The notes under the pieces: model-generated | Told to the model about the DNA's origin: nothing | The model's input: the letters and a program-made list of their open reading frames with translations, nothing else | The model's database searches: none | Translations under genes and position numbers: made by a program | From: Desulfobacterales bacterium GWB2_56_26 | Lineage (GTDB): Bacteria; Desulfobacterota; Desulfobulbia; Desulfobulbales; Desulfocapsaceae | Direction of reading: 5' to 3' | Assembly (NCBI GenBank): GCA_001799365.1 | Contig: MGTI01000054.1 | Location: 1-64,000, forward strand | DNA: 64,000 bases | In this document: piece after piece, positions 19,387 to 28,754 of the stretch | How positions within the stretch are numbered: the stretch's first letter is position 1 | How the letters are laid out: each line of letters opens with the position of its first letter

Positions 19387-20260
19387 CGGGCATCTCCTGC
19401 ATCTTTTCTTCGGAAAAAAAGGACTGCACGATGGGGCCGATTTCTTCGGCTTTATCTTCCAGAATATAATGACCGCCATCGTCGAAATAGTGGCTCTGCG
19501 CTTCCGGAAAACGCTTCCGCCACTCGGAAAAGAAAGAATCGTTGAAACAAAAATCTTTCCCTCCCCAGATAATGAGCAGAGGGATTTTACGGTCGCGGAT
19601 GAGGGGCAGCCGCTCTTCGATTCCAACCAGTGTCGCATAGCTGGGATGATTTGGATGCATCGGAATATCCTGAACAAACCGGGAGACTGCAACCCGGTTG
19701 CGCCAGCTGTCATAGGGTGCCAGATAGGCGGCCGCAACTGAGGCGTCCATTTTTTTTGTCACCGCCATAAATCGGGCTGGACCGGCAAAGCCATTGAACA
19801 ATCGCACAACTATTTCGCCCAAGATGGGCAAGCGGCATAAACCGATACGCCACGGCATCCGGGCTGAGCGGAAAGCGGCCGTGTTCAAGACCACCAGTTT
19901 TTCCAGTCGCTCAAGGCGATTGACGGCACAGCCAATGCCAATTGCCCCGCCCCAGTCATGGACGATGAGAGAGAAGCGGTCAACATGCAGATGTTCCAGC
20001 AATTTTTCAAGATTTTCAATATGCTGTGCAAGGCGATAGGGATACTCGGATGGCTTGTCGGACAACCCGCAGCCCATATGATCGAGGGCTATCACCCGGT
20101 GATCCTTTTTCAGACGGGCTATGAGATGCCTGAAATAATAGGACCAGGTGGGATTGCCATGGACCATAACGACGACAGGTCCGCTGCCTTCATCGATATA
20201 ATGGATTTTCCCTTCTTTTTGCAGGAAGTAATGAGGAGAAAACGGATAATCTGGATGCAC
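19367..20260 (-). CDS. oleB: OleB-like alpha/beta hydrolase (haloalkane dehalogenase family)
   Basis: VMVHGNPTWSYYFRHLIARLKKDHRVIALDHMGCGLSDKP, LIVHDWGGAIGIG, GGHYILEDKAEEI; GTG start. Confidence 0.87.
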   Translation of the reverse strand: MHPDYPFSPHYFLQKEGKIHYIDEGSGPVVVMVHGNPTWSYYFRHLIARLKKDHRVIALDHMGCGLSDKPSEYPYRLAQHIENLEKLLEHLHVDRFSLIVHDWGGAIGIGCAVNRLERLEKLVVLNTAAFRSARMPWRIGLCRLPILGEIVVRLFNGFAGPARFMAVTKKMDASVAAAYLAPYDSWRNRVAVSRFVQDIPMHPNHPSYATLVGIEERLPLIRDRKIPLLIIWGGKDFCFNDSFFSEWRKRFPEAQSHYFDDGGHYILEDKAEEIGPIVQSFFSEEKMQEMPGGEKYC

Positions 20261-20613
20261 TTGCTCTCAAGTTTTTAAAGTTGAAGGGATGGGAATTCTG
20301 GCGTGCTGCGCGAACATTGAGAAAAAATTATTTATACTCCGGCAATACCGGGTGTCAACCCCTTATCGTGTCGATCGGACAACTCAGGTCTCTGTAAATC
20401 CAACCGGCATAAATTGCATAATACTATATTTCTTGTTGACCCAGGATTTAATTATGCCTATCAATCCATCTGCTTACCATTTTTTACAAATCTGTTGTCT
20501 TTTTGTAGTCGATATGATAAACGAACGCAAGGTTGTGCTCAGGATTACTAGATAAAGTGCCAATGCCGAGAGGAAGTGGGCATTTCTATCAATGGGCCCA
20601 AAATACGGAATGT

Positions 20614-20661
20614 CCGGCTCTTTGCGAGCCGGGAATTTATTAACGGTTCGCCATTGAACCG
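20614..20661 (+). promoter_or_regulatory. two small hairpins in the csp 5' UTR
   Basis: CCGGCTC-TTTGC-GAGCCGG and CGGTTC-GCCATT-GAACCG directly upstream of AAAAGGAG and the ATG at 20682. Confidence 0.5.
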
Positions 20662-20681
20662 CGTTTAAAAGGAGTAGCAGG

Positions 20682-20882
20682 ATGGCTGAAGGCACAGTGA
20701 AGTGGTTTAATGATGCAAAAGGTTTTGGATTTATCGAACAAGATGGTGGACAAGATGTTTTTGTACATTATTCCGCGATTCAATCTGAAGGTTTTAAATC
20801 GCTCGAAGAGGGTTCCCGGGTCACTTTTGAGATAGTCGATGGCCCCAAAGGTCCTGCTGCGGATAATGTAAGAAAAATGTAG
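20682..20882 (+). CDS. cold-shock domain protein
   Basis: [66 protein letters not shown]. Confidence 0.98.
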   Translation: MAEGTVKWFNDAKGFGFIEQDGGQDVFVHYSAIQSEGFKSLEEGSRVTFEIVDGPKGPAADNVRKM

Positions 20883-20909
20883 TCCTCATTTTGCATAGTT
20901 TTCGAGAAA

Positions 20910-20950
20910 ATGGTGTCTACACCGCCCGGTGCAGACACCATTATTTTGTT
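20910..20950 (+). terminator. terminator between convergent csp and malic enzyme genes
   Basis: ATGGTGTCTACACCG-CCC-GGTGCAGACACCAT followed by TATTTTGTTTT; also A-rich upstream, possibly bidirectional. Confidence 0.8.
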
Positions 20951-22687
20951 TTACATCGCTACCAGCGGCAGATATTCCGGTTTCCATCTGATCCGGTCGA
21001 TCAGTTTCTTCATTCTTGCCTCATCGTCGTCGTGTTGAAAATCCGAGTAGACGCACGGCCGACTGACACCTGCCTTGACGCTGCTCATCGCTACCGCGAG
21101 AGCGACCTTTTTCCCGACCTGACGAATTTTGCCGATGGAGGGCATCAATCTGCCCTTTGCCAGTTCTTCCGGGGTCATCATCTCGGCTATCGCATAGGCG
21201 GCGGCCGTAAAAAAATCGGGCAGTACCTCTCTGGCTCCGGAGGCCAAAACGCCTAAGCCCACCCCAGGGAAAACCAGGGCGTTGTTGCACTGGCTGACCT
21301 GATACGATTCTTCCATGGCATCGAGAGTCGGACAGGGATTGCCGGTGGCGATCATGATGCCTTCCTCGCTCCATTTGCGGATGTTCTGACAGAAGATTTC
21401 GGGGGTCGAGATATGGTGGAAGAGCGGCAGGATCAACGGCCGGGAGGTGTTCTCCTTGATGGCATCGATCGCCTCGCGCTTGAAGAAGAAATCCTGGCCG
21501 GTGGTGCCGATCAGCACGGTTATGCCGGCCTTTCTGATGAGTCCGGGGATATCGATTTTATCGATGTCTCCCGTCCATGGAAAGGTTTTCTTGTCCTTGG
21601 CGAAGCGTTTTTTGTATAACTCCAACTCCCGCTTGTTGTTGATAAAACCCTTCGAGTCGATCATAAAAATTCGGTCCAGGGCCTGCTTCTCCGAGAGCCC
21701 TTCGCCGATCAGGGCATTGCACAACTGTTCGCCGATCCCTACCCCGCCGGACCCGGCTCCGTGGATGAGAAACCGCTGATCGGCAAGCTTTTCCCCTTTT
21801 ATTTTTATCGCCGACAGTATCGCTGCGAGCGCCACGGCCCCTGTGCCCTGGATATCGTCATTGAAAGAGATGAGTTCGTCGACGAAGGCATCGCGGATGC
21901 TGAAGGCATTTTGCGGCGAAAAATCCTCCCACTGGCAGAGGGCATTAGGGAAGACATTGCGGAAGGCTCTGGCGAACCTGCCGATGAAGGAGAGGTATTC
22001 CTCTCCGGAGAGCCGTTTATGACGCCAGCCCAGATATTGGTTGTCGGCCAGCAGCTGTTCGTTGTTGGTACCCACATCGAGGGAAATGGGCAGGCAATGC
22101 CAGGGAGCGATGCCTGCCCCTTGGCTGTAGAGCATCAGTTTGCCGAGACAGACGGCAATCCCGCCCGCGCCCTGATCGCCGATGCCAAGCACACCCTGAT
22201 TGTCGGTCACCACGGCGACCCTTATATCCCGATGGGCAAATCTTCGTAAGATATCTTCCGCCCGGTCGATATTGCCCGGATAGAAATGCAACCCGTTGGC
22301 CTGCCGGAACATCGACGAATACCGCTGCACGGCAAGACCAATAGTCGGGGTATAGATGATCTTGATATATTTTTCGATATCGCTCTGAATGAGGGCGTGG
22401 GCGAGCGTTACGTTGCGGTCGAACATCGAGCGGATGAAAATGAACTTCTCGATGTCGTCAACCTTTTCCTTCACCTTGATCCGCGAGCTTTCCACCTGCG
22501 ACTCGAGGTTTTTGATCCCCGGGGGCAGGGTCGCCTCAAGGCCCAGCATCTTTCGCTCTTCCAGGTTGAACGCCGTGCCTTTGTTCACATAGCTGCAGGA
22601 CCTGACCGACGAGCCGCTGCCGTAGACAATGATTTCCCTGGTATTCCCGTATTCATCGTATTTGAACCTATACAAATTTGCAGACAT
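20951..22687 (-). CDS. NAD-dependent malic enzyme
   Basis: IYTPTIGLAVQRYSSMFR, VAVVTDNQGVLGIGDQGAGGIAVCLGKLMLY, DDIQGTGAVALAAILSA, HGAGSGGVGIGEQL, MIATGNPCPTLD. Confidence 0.94.
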   Translation of the reverse strand: MSANLYRFKYDEYGNTREIIVYGSGSSVRSCSYVNKGTAFNLEERKMLGLEATLPPGIKNLESQVESSRIKVKEKVDDIEKFIFIRSMFDRNVTLAHALIQSDIEKYIKIIYTPTIGLAVQRYSSMFRQANGLHFYPGNIDRAEDILRRFAHRDIRVAVVTDNQGVLGIGDQGAGGIAVCLGKLMLYSQGAGIAPWHCLPISLDVGTNNEQLLADNQYLGWRHKRLSGEEYLSFIGRFARAFRNVFPNALCQWEDFSPQNAFSIRDAFVDELISFNDDIQGTGAVALAAILSAIKIKGEKLADQRFLIHGAGSGGVGIGEQLCNALIGEGLSEKQALDRIFMIDSKGFINNKRELELYKKRFAKDKKTFPWTGDIDKIDIPGLIRKAGITVLIGTTGQDFFFKREAIDAIKENTSRPLILPLFHHISTPEIFCQNIRKWSEEGIMIATGNPCPTLDAMEESYQVSQCNNALVFPGVGLGVLASGAREVLPDFFTAAAYAIAEMMTPEELAKGRLMPSIGKIRQVGKKVALAVAMSSVKAGVSRPCVYSDFQHDDDEARMKKLIDRIRWKPEYLPLVAM

Positions 22688-22762
22688 ACAGAGCCCCCTT
22701 CATGTTCCCCATCTCCAATGGGCGATTGACAAGAATCGTTCTTTGCCGCATAATGCCTGGCC

Positions 22763-23812
22763 ATGGAACCTTGGCAACTTATACTGCAAGACAGCATAGT
22801 AACGCTTGCTGATCTGAAAAAGCATTTGGATTGTGATAGTACTGCATTAGGGGAAGTAATAGCAAACTTTCCGCTACGTATTAATCCATATTTCCTCAAA
22901 TTGATTCAATCGCCGGGGGACCCGATCTGGAGACAGGCGGTTCCCGATGCGGCGGAACTGCAGGATGGTGTCTGTGCCGTCGACCCGCTCGCCGAGGAAG
23001 AACTCAGTCCGGTCCCCAATCTTGTGCATAAGTACCCGGATAGAGTCCTCTTTCTGGTATCGAACCAGTGCGCCATGTACTGCCGGTTTTGCACCAGGAA
23101 ACGCAAGGTCGGCACCGCAAGAATGCATATCTCGAAGGAAACCCTGGCTGCCGGCTGCGAGTATCTTCGCAATCATCCGGAAGTAAAGGAAGTGCTGCTT
23201 TCCGGCGGCGATCCGCTGCTGCTCGCCGATGAGCAGATCGGGGCGATCCTGGAAAACCTGCGGGCCATTCCCTCGGTCGAGATCATCCGCATCGGCACCC
23301 GGGTCCCTTCGGTCCTGCCTATGCGGATCACCGACCGGCTGGTGGCCATTCTCAAGGCCCATCACCCGCTCTATATCAACACCCACTTCAATCATCCGCT
23401 CGAAATAACAAAAGAAGCAGCTACGGCCTGCACCAAGCTTGCCGATGCCGGCATTCCGTTGGGATGTCAGACGGTCTTGCTGCAAGGCGTCAACGACTCG
23501 GCGGCCGTCTTGAAGCAGCTCTTCCAGGCCCTGCTCCGTATCCGGGTCAAGCCCTACTATCTCTTTCAGGCGGATCTGACCAGGGGGACGAATCATTTCC
23601 GCACCACGACCGAGACCGGGATCGCCATCATGCGCAGCCTGTACGGCCATATATCCGGCATGGCGGTCCCTACCTTCGCCCTCGATGCCCCGGGCGGTAA
23701 AGGGAAAATCCCCCTCACCCCGCAGTATATCCTGAAGAAGGACAAAGATCTGGTCTTTGAAAATTATCAAGGCGAAGTGTGCACCTATCCCGAGGCGGGT
23801 GAAGGAGTCTGA
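22763..23812 (+). CDS. KamA/EpmB-like radical SAM protein (lysine 2,3-aminomutase family)
   Basis: NQCAMYCRFCTRKRKVG (CxxxCxxC), VLLSGGDPLLLAD, RIGTRVPSVLPMRIT, NTHFNHPLEIT, PLGCQTVLLQGVND. Confidence 0.92.
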   Translation: MEPWQLILQDSIVTLADLKKHLDCDSTALGEVIANFPLRINPYFLKLIQSPGDPIWRQAVPDAAELQDGVCAVDPLAEEELSPVPNLVHKYPDRVLFLVSNQCAMYCRFCTRKRKVGTARMHISKETLAAGCEYLRNHPEVKEVLLSGGDPLLLADEQIGAILENLRAIPSVEIIRIGTRVPSVLPMRITDRLVAILKAHHPLYINTHFNHPLEITKEAATACTKLADAGIPLGCQTVLLQGVNDSAAVLKQLFQALLRIRVKPYYLFQADLTRGTNHFRTTTETGIAIMRSLYGHISGMAVPTFALDAPGGKGKIPLTPQYILKKDKDLVFENYQGEVCTYPEAGEGV

Positions 23813-23931
23813 AAGCCCGGCACACCGCAGTATGATCCAGCTCTTGCGTCAAACGTCCTAAAAACAGTATAATTTTGTAGGCCTTCAGGACAGGATCCAT
23901 TTGATAACCCGCGACCCCGCAATCAGGTGCC

Positions 23932-25482
23932 ATGACTAACGACGAACTTCTTGCCAAAATCTTGAGCTCAAGCGAGCTGCCGACCCTGCCGACGGTGGCC
24001 TCGCAACTGATTTCTCTGACCTCCAGGGAAGACGCAACCCTTGCCGATCTCGGTGAACTGGTGGGTCGAGACATATCTCTCTCGGCCAAAATTCTCAAGG
24101 TATCCAATTCAGCATTCTACAGTTTTCCGCAACAGATCGGCTCGATTCAGCAAGCTGTAAGTATCCTGGGTATGAATGCCGTGCGAAGTCTGGTTCTATC
24201 GTTTTCCTTCCTGCGCATGAGGGGCGGAAAGACCGCGAGCCGTTTCGATTTTGAGAAATTCTGGGTTAAGTCTCTGGCCACGGCGGTTGGAACAAGACTC
24301 ATTCTGGAGAAAGTGCGTGGCGTCGATCCGGAAGAAGGTTTTGTTTCGGGATTGCTGCAAAATCTCGGCGAATTGATCCTGGCCAAGACCTTCCCGGGTG
24401 AATATGAGACGGTTTTGCAGGCAAAATCAGAACAGGGGCAGGAAGGTTTGACCGAAGAAGAAGCCGTCTTCGGCGCCAGCCACCCCTTTATCGGCGCGAG
24501 TGTCGCCAAAAGTTGGGGTTTTCCCGAGGTTCTTATAGCGCCCATTCAGTTTCATCACGAGCCGGAGAAATACCTGGGTGCCAATCCGGTGATTCGATCC
24601 ACAATTCGCGCGGTATATCTCTCCGACCTCCTGGCAAACATCCTGTTATCCGATAAACCGGAGAGCTACCACAAGAGGTTTCAGAAGGAGGCAGGAAAAC
24701 TCCTCGGGTTGACGGGCGAAGCGATCGACTCGATTCTGGAACAATTCCATATCCGGGTCAAAGAAGCAGGCAACTATTTCGATCTCAAGATTCAAGCCAC
24801 CAAATCCGTGCAGGAGATACTCCAGGAAGCCAATATCAGGCTGAGTCTCATCAATCTCGACTATGACCAGATGAACAAGCAGTTGATTCAGGCGAAGATC
24901 AATCTGGAGAATCTCACCCGCGAACTGGAGTTAAAAAACAAAATACTCGACAACCTCGCCAACATGGACGGGTTGACGAGCGTCTATAACCACAGGTATT
25001 TCCAGAATGCCCTCGATCAGGAGATCAGCCGAGCGACACGCCACGGAACCTCGCTCTCCATACTCTTCATCGATATCGACTTTTTCAAGAAATTCAACGA
25101 CACCTACGGTCATCAGGTTGGCGATTTCATCCTCGCCGAGTTTGCCAAGACCATCGGGGCAAATATCAGGCAGTATGACATCCTGGCCCGATACGGCGGC
25201 GAGGAGTTTGTCGTTCTCCTGCCGGAAACGAACACCGAGGAAGCGCTCACCGTTGCGGAAAAACTACGGGATGTTATCGAGAAGACGACCTTCCGTGACA
25301 ATCGCGACGAATATCACGTGACGGCGAGCTTCGGCCAGGCCTGCAGCAAACCGGGCGTGGAGGATGACTTCAGCCGGGATATACTGGTGAGCCGAGCCGA
25401 TCAGGCTCTTTATGAAGCGAAACAAAAAGGTCGCAACCGGGTAGCCGCTTTTATCCCGAAAAAGAAGTGGTTTTCCTTCTAA
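23932..25482 (+). CDS. HDOD domain-GGDEF diguanylate cyclase
   Basis: N-terminal HDOD (LPTLPTVASQLISLTSREDATLADLGELVGRDISLSAKILKVSNSAFYS); C-terminal GGDEF (DIDFFKKFNDTYGHQVGD, YGGEEFVVLLP). Confidence 0.93.
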   Translation: MTNDELLAKILSSSELPTLPTVASQLISLTSREDATLADLGELVGRDISLSAKILKVSNSAFYSFPQQIGSIQQAVSILGMNAVRSLVLSFSFLRMRGGKTASRFDFEKFWVKSLATAVGTRLILEKVRGVDPEEGFVSGLLQNLGELILAKTFPGEYETVLQAKSEQGQEGLTEEEAVFGASHPFIGASVAKSWGFPEVLIAPIQFHHEPEKYLGANPVIRSTIRAVYLSDLLANILLSDKPESYHKRFQKEAGKLLGLTGEAIDSILEQFHIRVKEAGNYFDLKIQATKSVQEILQEANIRLSLINLDYDQMNKQLIQAKINLENLTRELELKNKILDNLANMDGLTSVYNHRYFQNALDQEISRATRHGTSLSILFIDIDFFKKFNDTYGHQVGDFILAEFAKTIGANIRQYDILARYGGEEFVVLLPETNTEEALTVAEKLRDVIEKTTFRDNRDEYHVTASFGQACSKPGVEDDFSRDILVSRADQALYEAKQKGRNRVAAFIPKKKWFSF

Positions 25483-25504
25483 CCCCTTGCAGAACCACCA
25501 AGAG

Positions 25505-26218
25505 ATGAAAGGAACAGCACGGATCTACACCTATACTTTTAACTTTCCGGATCGGGAGACTGTTTCTTATTCGGTTTCCCTCGATGCCCTCTCCCACTTC
25601 ATCAACACCTGTCCTGTTGCCCCGCCTACGTGGTCCCGCCTGCCCTATCATCAGTGTGCACCCTGCACCTTGACTGTCGACCAGGATCCTTTTTGTCCTG
25701 TCGCCCTGAATATTGCCGAACTGGTCACCGCCTTCAAGGATACCATCTCCCATGCGCGTTGCGTGGTCTCCTGCTCGTCAGCCGAAAGAGCAGTAACCAA
25801 AAACACTACCGTGCAGGAGGGGCTGGCATCGATTCTCGGTCTGCTTATGGCCACCAGCGGCTGCCCGGTGCTGGATTTTTTCCGGCCGATTGCGCGCTTT
25901 CATCTCCCCTTCTCTACGGTCGACGAATCGATCTTTCGGGTGGTGGCCATGTACATGTTGCGGCAGTACTATCGGAGAAATGGAGACAATCAGGACGATC
26001 CGCTGGATGAGATACGCGCGCATTACGCCCAGGTAAAACTGGTCAACGCCGGCATGCTGGATAGAATCCTACACATCTCCGCCCTCGATGCCGATAAAAA
26101 TGCCATTGTTACGCTGACCAGCCTGGTGCAGATCCTGGAAATGGAGATCAACACCAACCTCGAATCCCTGCAGCATCTCTTTTTGGATCCATGGGGCGAA
26201 GATAGGTTCGGCGTCTGA
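25505..26218 (+). CDS. uncharacterised protein with a Cys cluster
   Basis: ORF 22 bp after the GGDEF gene; conserved-looking YHQCAPCTLTVDQDPFCPVALNIAELV; ORF-track start at 25487 is a TTG, ATG at 25505. Confidence 0.7.
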   Translation: MKGTARIYTYTFNFPDRETVSYSVSLDALSHFINTCPVAPPTWSRLPYHQCAPCTLTVDQDPFCPVALNIAELVTAFKDTISHARCVVSCSSAERAVTKNTTVQEGLASILGLLMATSGCPVLDFFRPIARFHLPFSTVDESIFRVVAMYMLRQYYRRNGDNQDDPLDEIRAHYAQVKLVNAGMLDRILHISALDADKNAIVTLTSLVQILEMEINTNLESLQHLFLDPWGEDRFGV

Positions 26219-26225
26219 AAAGGAA

Positions 26226-28754
26226 TCACATCATATTTTCCGGATCGACATCGATCACCAGACTGCATCCGGATTTCACCAGGACATTTCGTTCTGCACG
26301 GACCGCCACACACGTTTTATGCAGTTGCTCGGGGTCTCCCCCTTTCAGCAATACCTGCCAGCGATAATTGTCCTTGATCTTATCGAGCGGTGACGGCGCT
26401 GGCCCCAGTGTTTCTATCTGAAATTTTTCCTGTCTGATAAATTTACGGCAAAATGCGCCAACGCTTGAGGCGGTCTTTTGTACATCGCTTTCCACCCTGC
26501 TTTGGATGTGCAGAGCGGTCAGGCGGACGTACGGCGGGAAAATCGGGTGCCGCCGCAGTCGCAATTCATGATCGAACATCTGGCGGTATTCATTGTTCCT
26601 CGCATACACCAGGGCGTAGTGACTGGGCCGCATGGTCTGGATGATTACCTCCCCTGCCTGGTCGCCTCGCCCGGCGCGTCCGGTCACCTGGGTGATGAGC
26701 TGGAAGGTTCGCTCGGCCGCCCGGAAATCGGGCATGCTCATGCCGCCATCGGCCCAGACCACCCCGACCAGGGTAACATTGGGGAAATGATGGCCCTTGG
26801 CGATCATTTGAGTGCCGATCAGGATATCGACGGTGCCGCTGTGCATTTCGGCAAGGGTTGCAAGAAATTTTTTCCGGTCGGCGGCGGTGTCGGCATCGAG
26901 CCGGGCAAGCCGTGCATCCGGCAGAAGCTCCCGGATCTCCTCCTCCACCCGTTCGGTACCGAAACCGGCCGGCACCAGATCGGTGGACCGGCACTGCAGG
27001 CAGACGGTCTGGCCAGGGATCGCAAAACCGCAATAATGGCAGATAAGTTTGTTTTTACCTTTGTGCAGCGTGAGCGAAACGTGGCAATGGGTGCACTGCA
27101 CCGGTGTGCCGCAATCCCGGCAGAGCATCACGGCGGAAAACCCACGCCGGTTCAGCAGCAGGATGCTCTGTTTGCCGAGCGAAAGGTTCTTTGCCAGCTT
27201 TTCACGCAGCTCCTTCCGGATTACCCCCTTTTCCTCCTTTCGCTCTTTGCCGCCAAGATCGACCACGGTCACCGACGGCAGGGTCCTGCTACCCACCCTG
27301 GTCGGCAGAGCCAGGAGGGTGTACTTCCCCGACAGGGCATGGGCATAGCTGGTAAAGGACGGAGTGGCTGAACCGAGGATCACCACACTCTTATGATGTC
27401 TTGCACGTAAGACCGCAAGATCGCGGCCATGGTAGCGAAAGTTATCGTCTTGCTTGAAGCCTGCGTCGTGCTCTTCATCGACGACGATAAGCCCGGGGTC
27501 CGAGAGTGGAGCAAAGACGGCGGAGCGAGCGCCGATGACGACTTTTGCCCGGCCGCTTAAGGCCAGGTAAAACTGGTCGAAACGTTCGGCCCCGGTGAGG
27601 CCCGAATGCTGCAGGACCACCTGGTCTCCGAAGCGGGACAGCAGATGGGCCTCCAACTGGGTGGCAAGGGCAATCTCCGGTACCAGGATCAGCACATCCC
27701 GCCCCAAGGCCAGCGTTTCCTCCGCCGCCCGGAGATAGACCTCGGTTTTGCCGCAGCCGGTCACACCGTGCAGCAAGAAAGGTGCGTATCGCCTGTCCCG
27801 GATCGCCGGCACAATTTCACCGAGGGCTGCGGTTTGTTCATCAGTAAGCGTTTCGGGACGGGGCTGAAACGGCAGCGGACAGCCGAAGGGGGTACGAAAA
27901 ACGCGGGACTGGCTGCGACTGACCATTCCTTTTGCTTCCAACTCGGCCAGGGCCTTGACCGAACCGGGGTACCTGCTTCGCAAATCCTTTAAGGGAATGC
28001 GGGGTTGATTGTGTTCTCTGGTCAGGTCATATAAACAGTAGAGGGCTTTTGCCTCGGACAGTTTGACCTCGACACCTGTCTCCCGGCTGAGTTCCTGGCG
28101 GTAATGCGCAAGACTCGTCCGGCTGCCGTCAATGCCCTCCGATGGTTTTTGCAGTCGGTCGGTGAGTGCATAGCAGATTTCGTTTTTTTCGGCGACGGAA
28201 TCCCCGGCCAGCATAGTGTCGAGAGTTACCAGATTTCCCTTCAACAGTCCGGCTGCAATCTTTTTGCTTTCTTTGTCCGCAAGCACACTTGCTGTTTCCT
28301 TTGGACTCAGTTCGCCTGACTTGGCAAGTTTTCCCGTCCAATCCGGCAACTGTCCGGAAACCGACGCCAGCAGGTCCTGAGGTTGCGCGGCCAGGCGCAA
28401 TATTTTGTGGCTTTGCGGCGCGAGCCCACCCGGCAATGCCGCCTTTATCACCAGGCCCAGCGGGTAGTGATAATAGTTGGCCACCCAGCGGAAAAAAGGG
28501 ATGAGATTTTCGTGAATGAGTGGATAATCACCCTGGAAGGCGACGATCTCTTTGACGGCAAAGGAAGGTTCGGGCCCATCCGGGATACCGACGACATAGC
28601 CGGTCACTCTCCTGTTGCCGAGAGGCACCAGCACCCGCCGGCCGATATGGCTGCGGGCGTCGGTCGCCTCTTCGCCGACCGAAAGATTCCCGGGCAGACT
28701 GTAGGTCAGGGTCTGCTCCAGGGGTGCGGCGACGGCAACTTCCAGATGAGTCAT
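26226..28754 (-). CDS. priA: primosomal protein N' (PriA helicase)
   Basis: LLHGVTGCGKTEVYLRAAEETL, VDEEHDAGFKQDDNFRYHGRDLAVLRA, CxxC zinc cluster CRDCGTPVQCTHCHVSLTLHKGKNKLICHYCGF...CLQC, TQMIAKGHHFPNVTLVGVV. Confidence 0.97.
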   Translation of the reverse strand: MTHLEVAVAAPLEQTLTYSLPGNLSVGEEATDARSHIGRRVLVPLGNRRVTGYVVGIPDGPEPSFAVKEIVAFQGDYPLIHENLIPFFRWVANYYHYPLGLVIKAALPGGLAPQSHKILRLAAQPQDLLASVSGQLPDWTGKLAKSGELSPKETASVLADKESKKIAAGLLKGNLVTLDTMLAGDSVAEKNEICYALTDRLQKPSEGIDGSRTSLAHYRQELSRETGVEVKLSEAKALYCLYDLTREHNQPRIPLKDLRSRYPGSVKALAELEAKGMVSRSQSRVFRTPFGCPLPFQPRPETLTDEQTAALGEIVPAIRDRRYAPFLLHGVTGCGKTEVYLRAAEETLALGRDVLILVPEIALATQLEAHLLSRFGDQVVLQHSGLTGAERFDQFYLALSGRAKVVIGARSAVFAPLSDPGLIVVDEEHDAGFKQDDNFRYHGRDLAVLRARHHKSVVILGSATPSFTSYAHALSGKYTLLALPTRVGSRTLPSVTVVDLGGKERKEEKGVIRKELREKLAKNLSLGKQSILLLNRRGFSAVMLCRDCGTPVQCTHCHVSLTLHKGKNKLICHYCGFAIPGQTVCLQCRSTDLVPAGFGTERVEEEIRELLPDARLARLDADTAADRKKFLATLAEMHSGTVDILIGTQMIAKGHHFPNVTLVGVVWADGGMSMPDFRAAERTFQLITQVTGRAGRGDQAGEVIIQTMRPSHYALVYARNNEYRQMFDHELRLRRHPIFPPYVRLTALHIQSRVESDVQKTASSVGAFCRKFIRQEKFQIETLGPAPSPLDKIKDNYRWQVLLKGGDPEQLHKTCVAVRAERNVLVKSGCSLVIDVDPENMM

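Noticed and set aside
17749-19737. 662-aa OleC ORF with N-terminal extension
   Set aside because: The first ~117 residues are an alternate frame of oleB; the GTG at 19386 gives a standard OleC.
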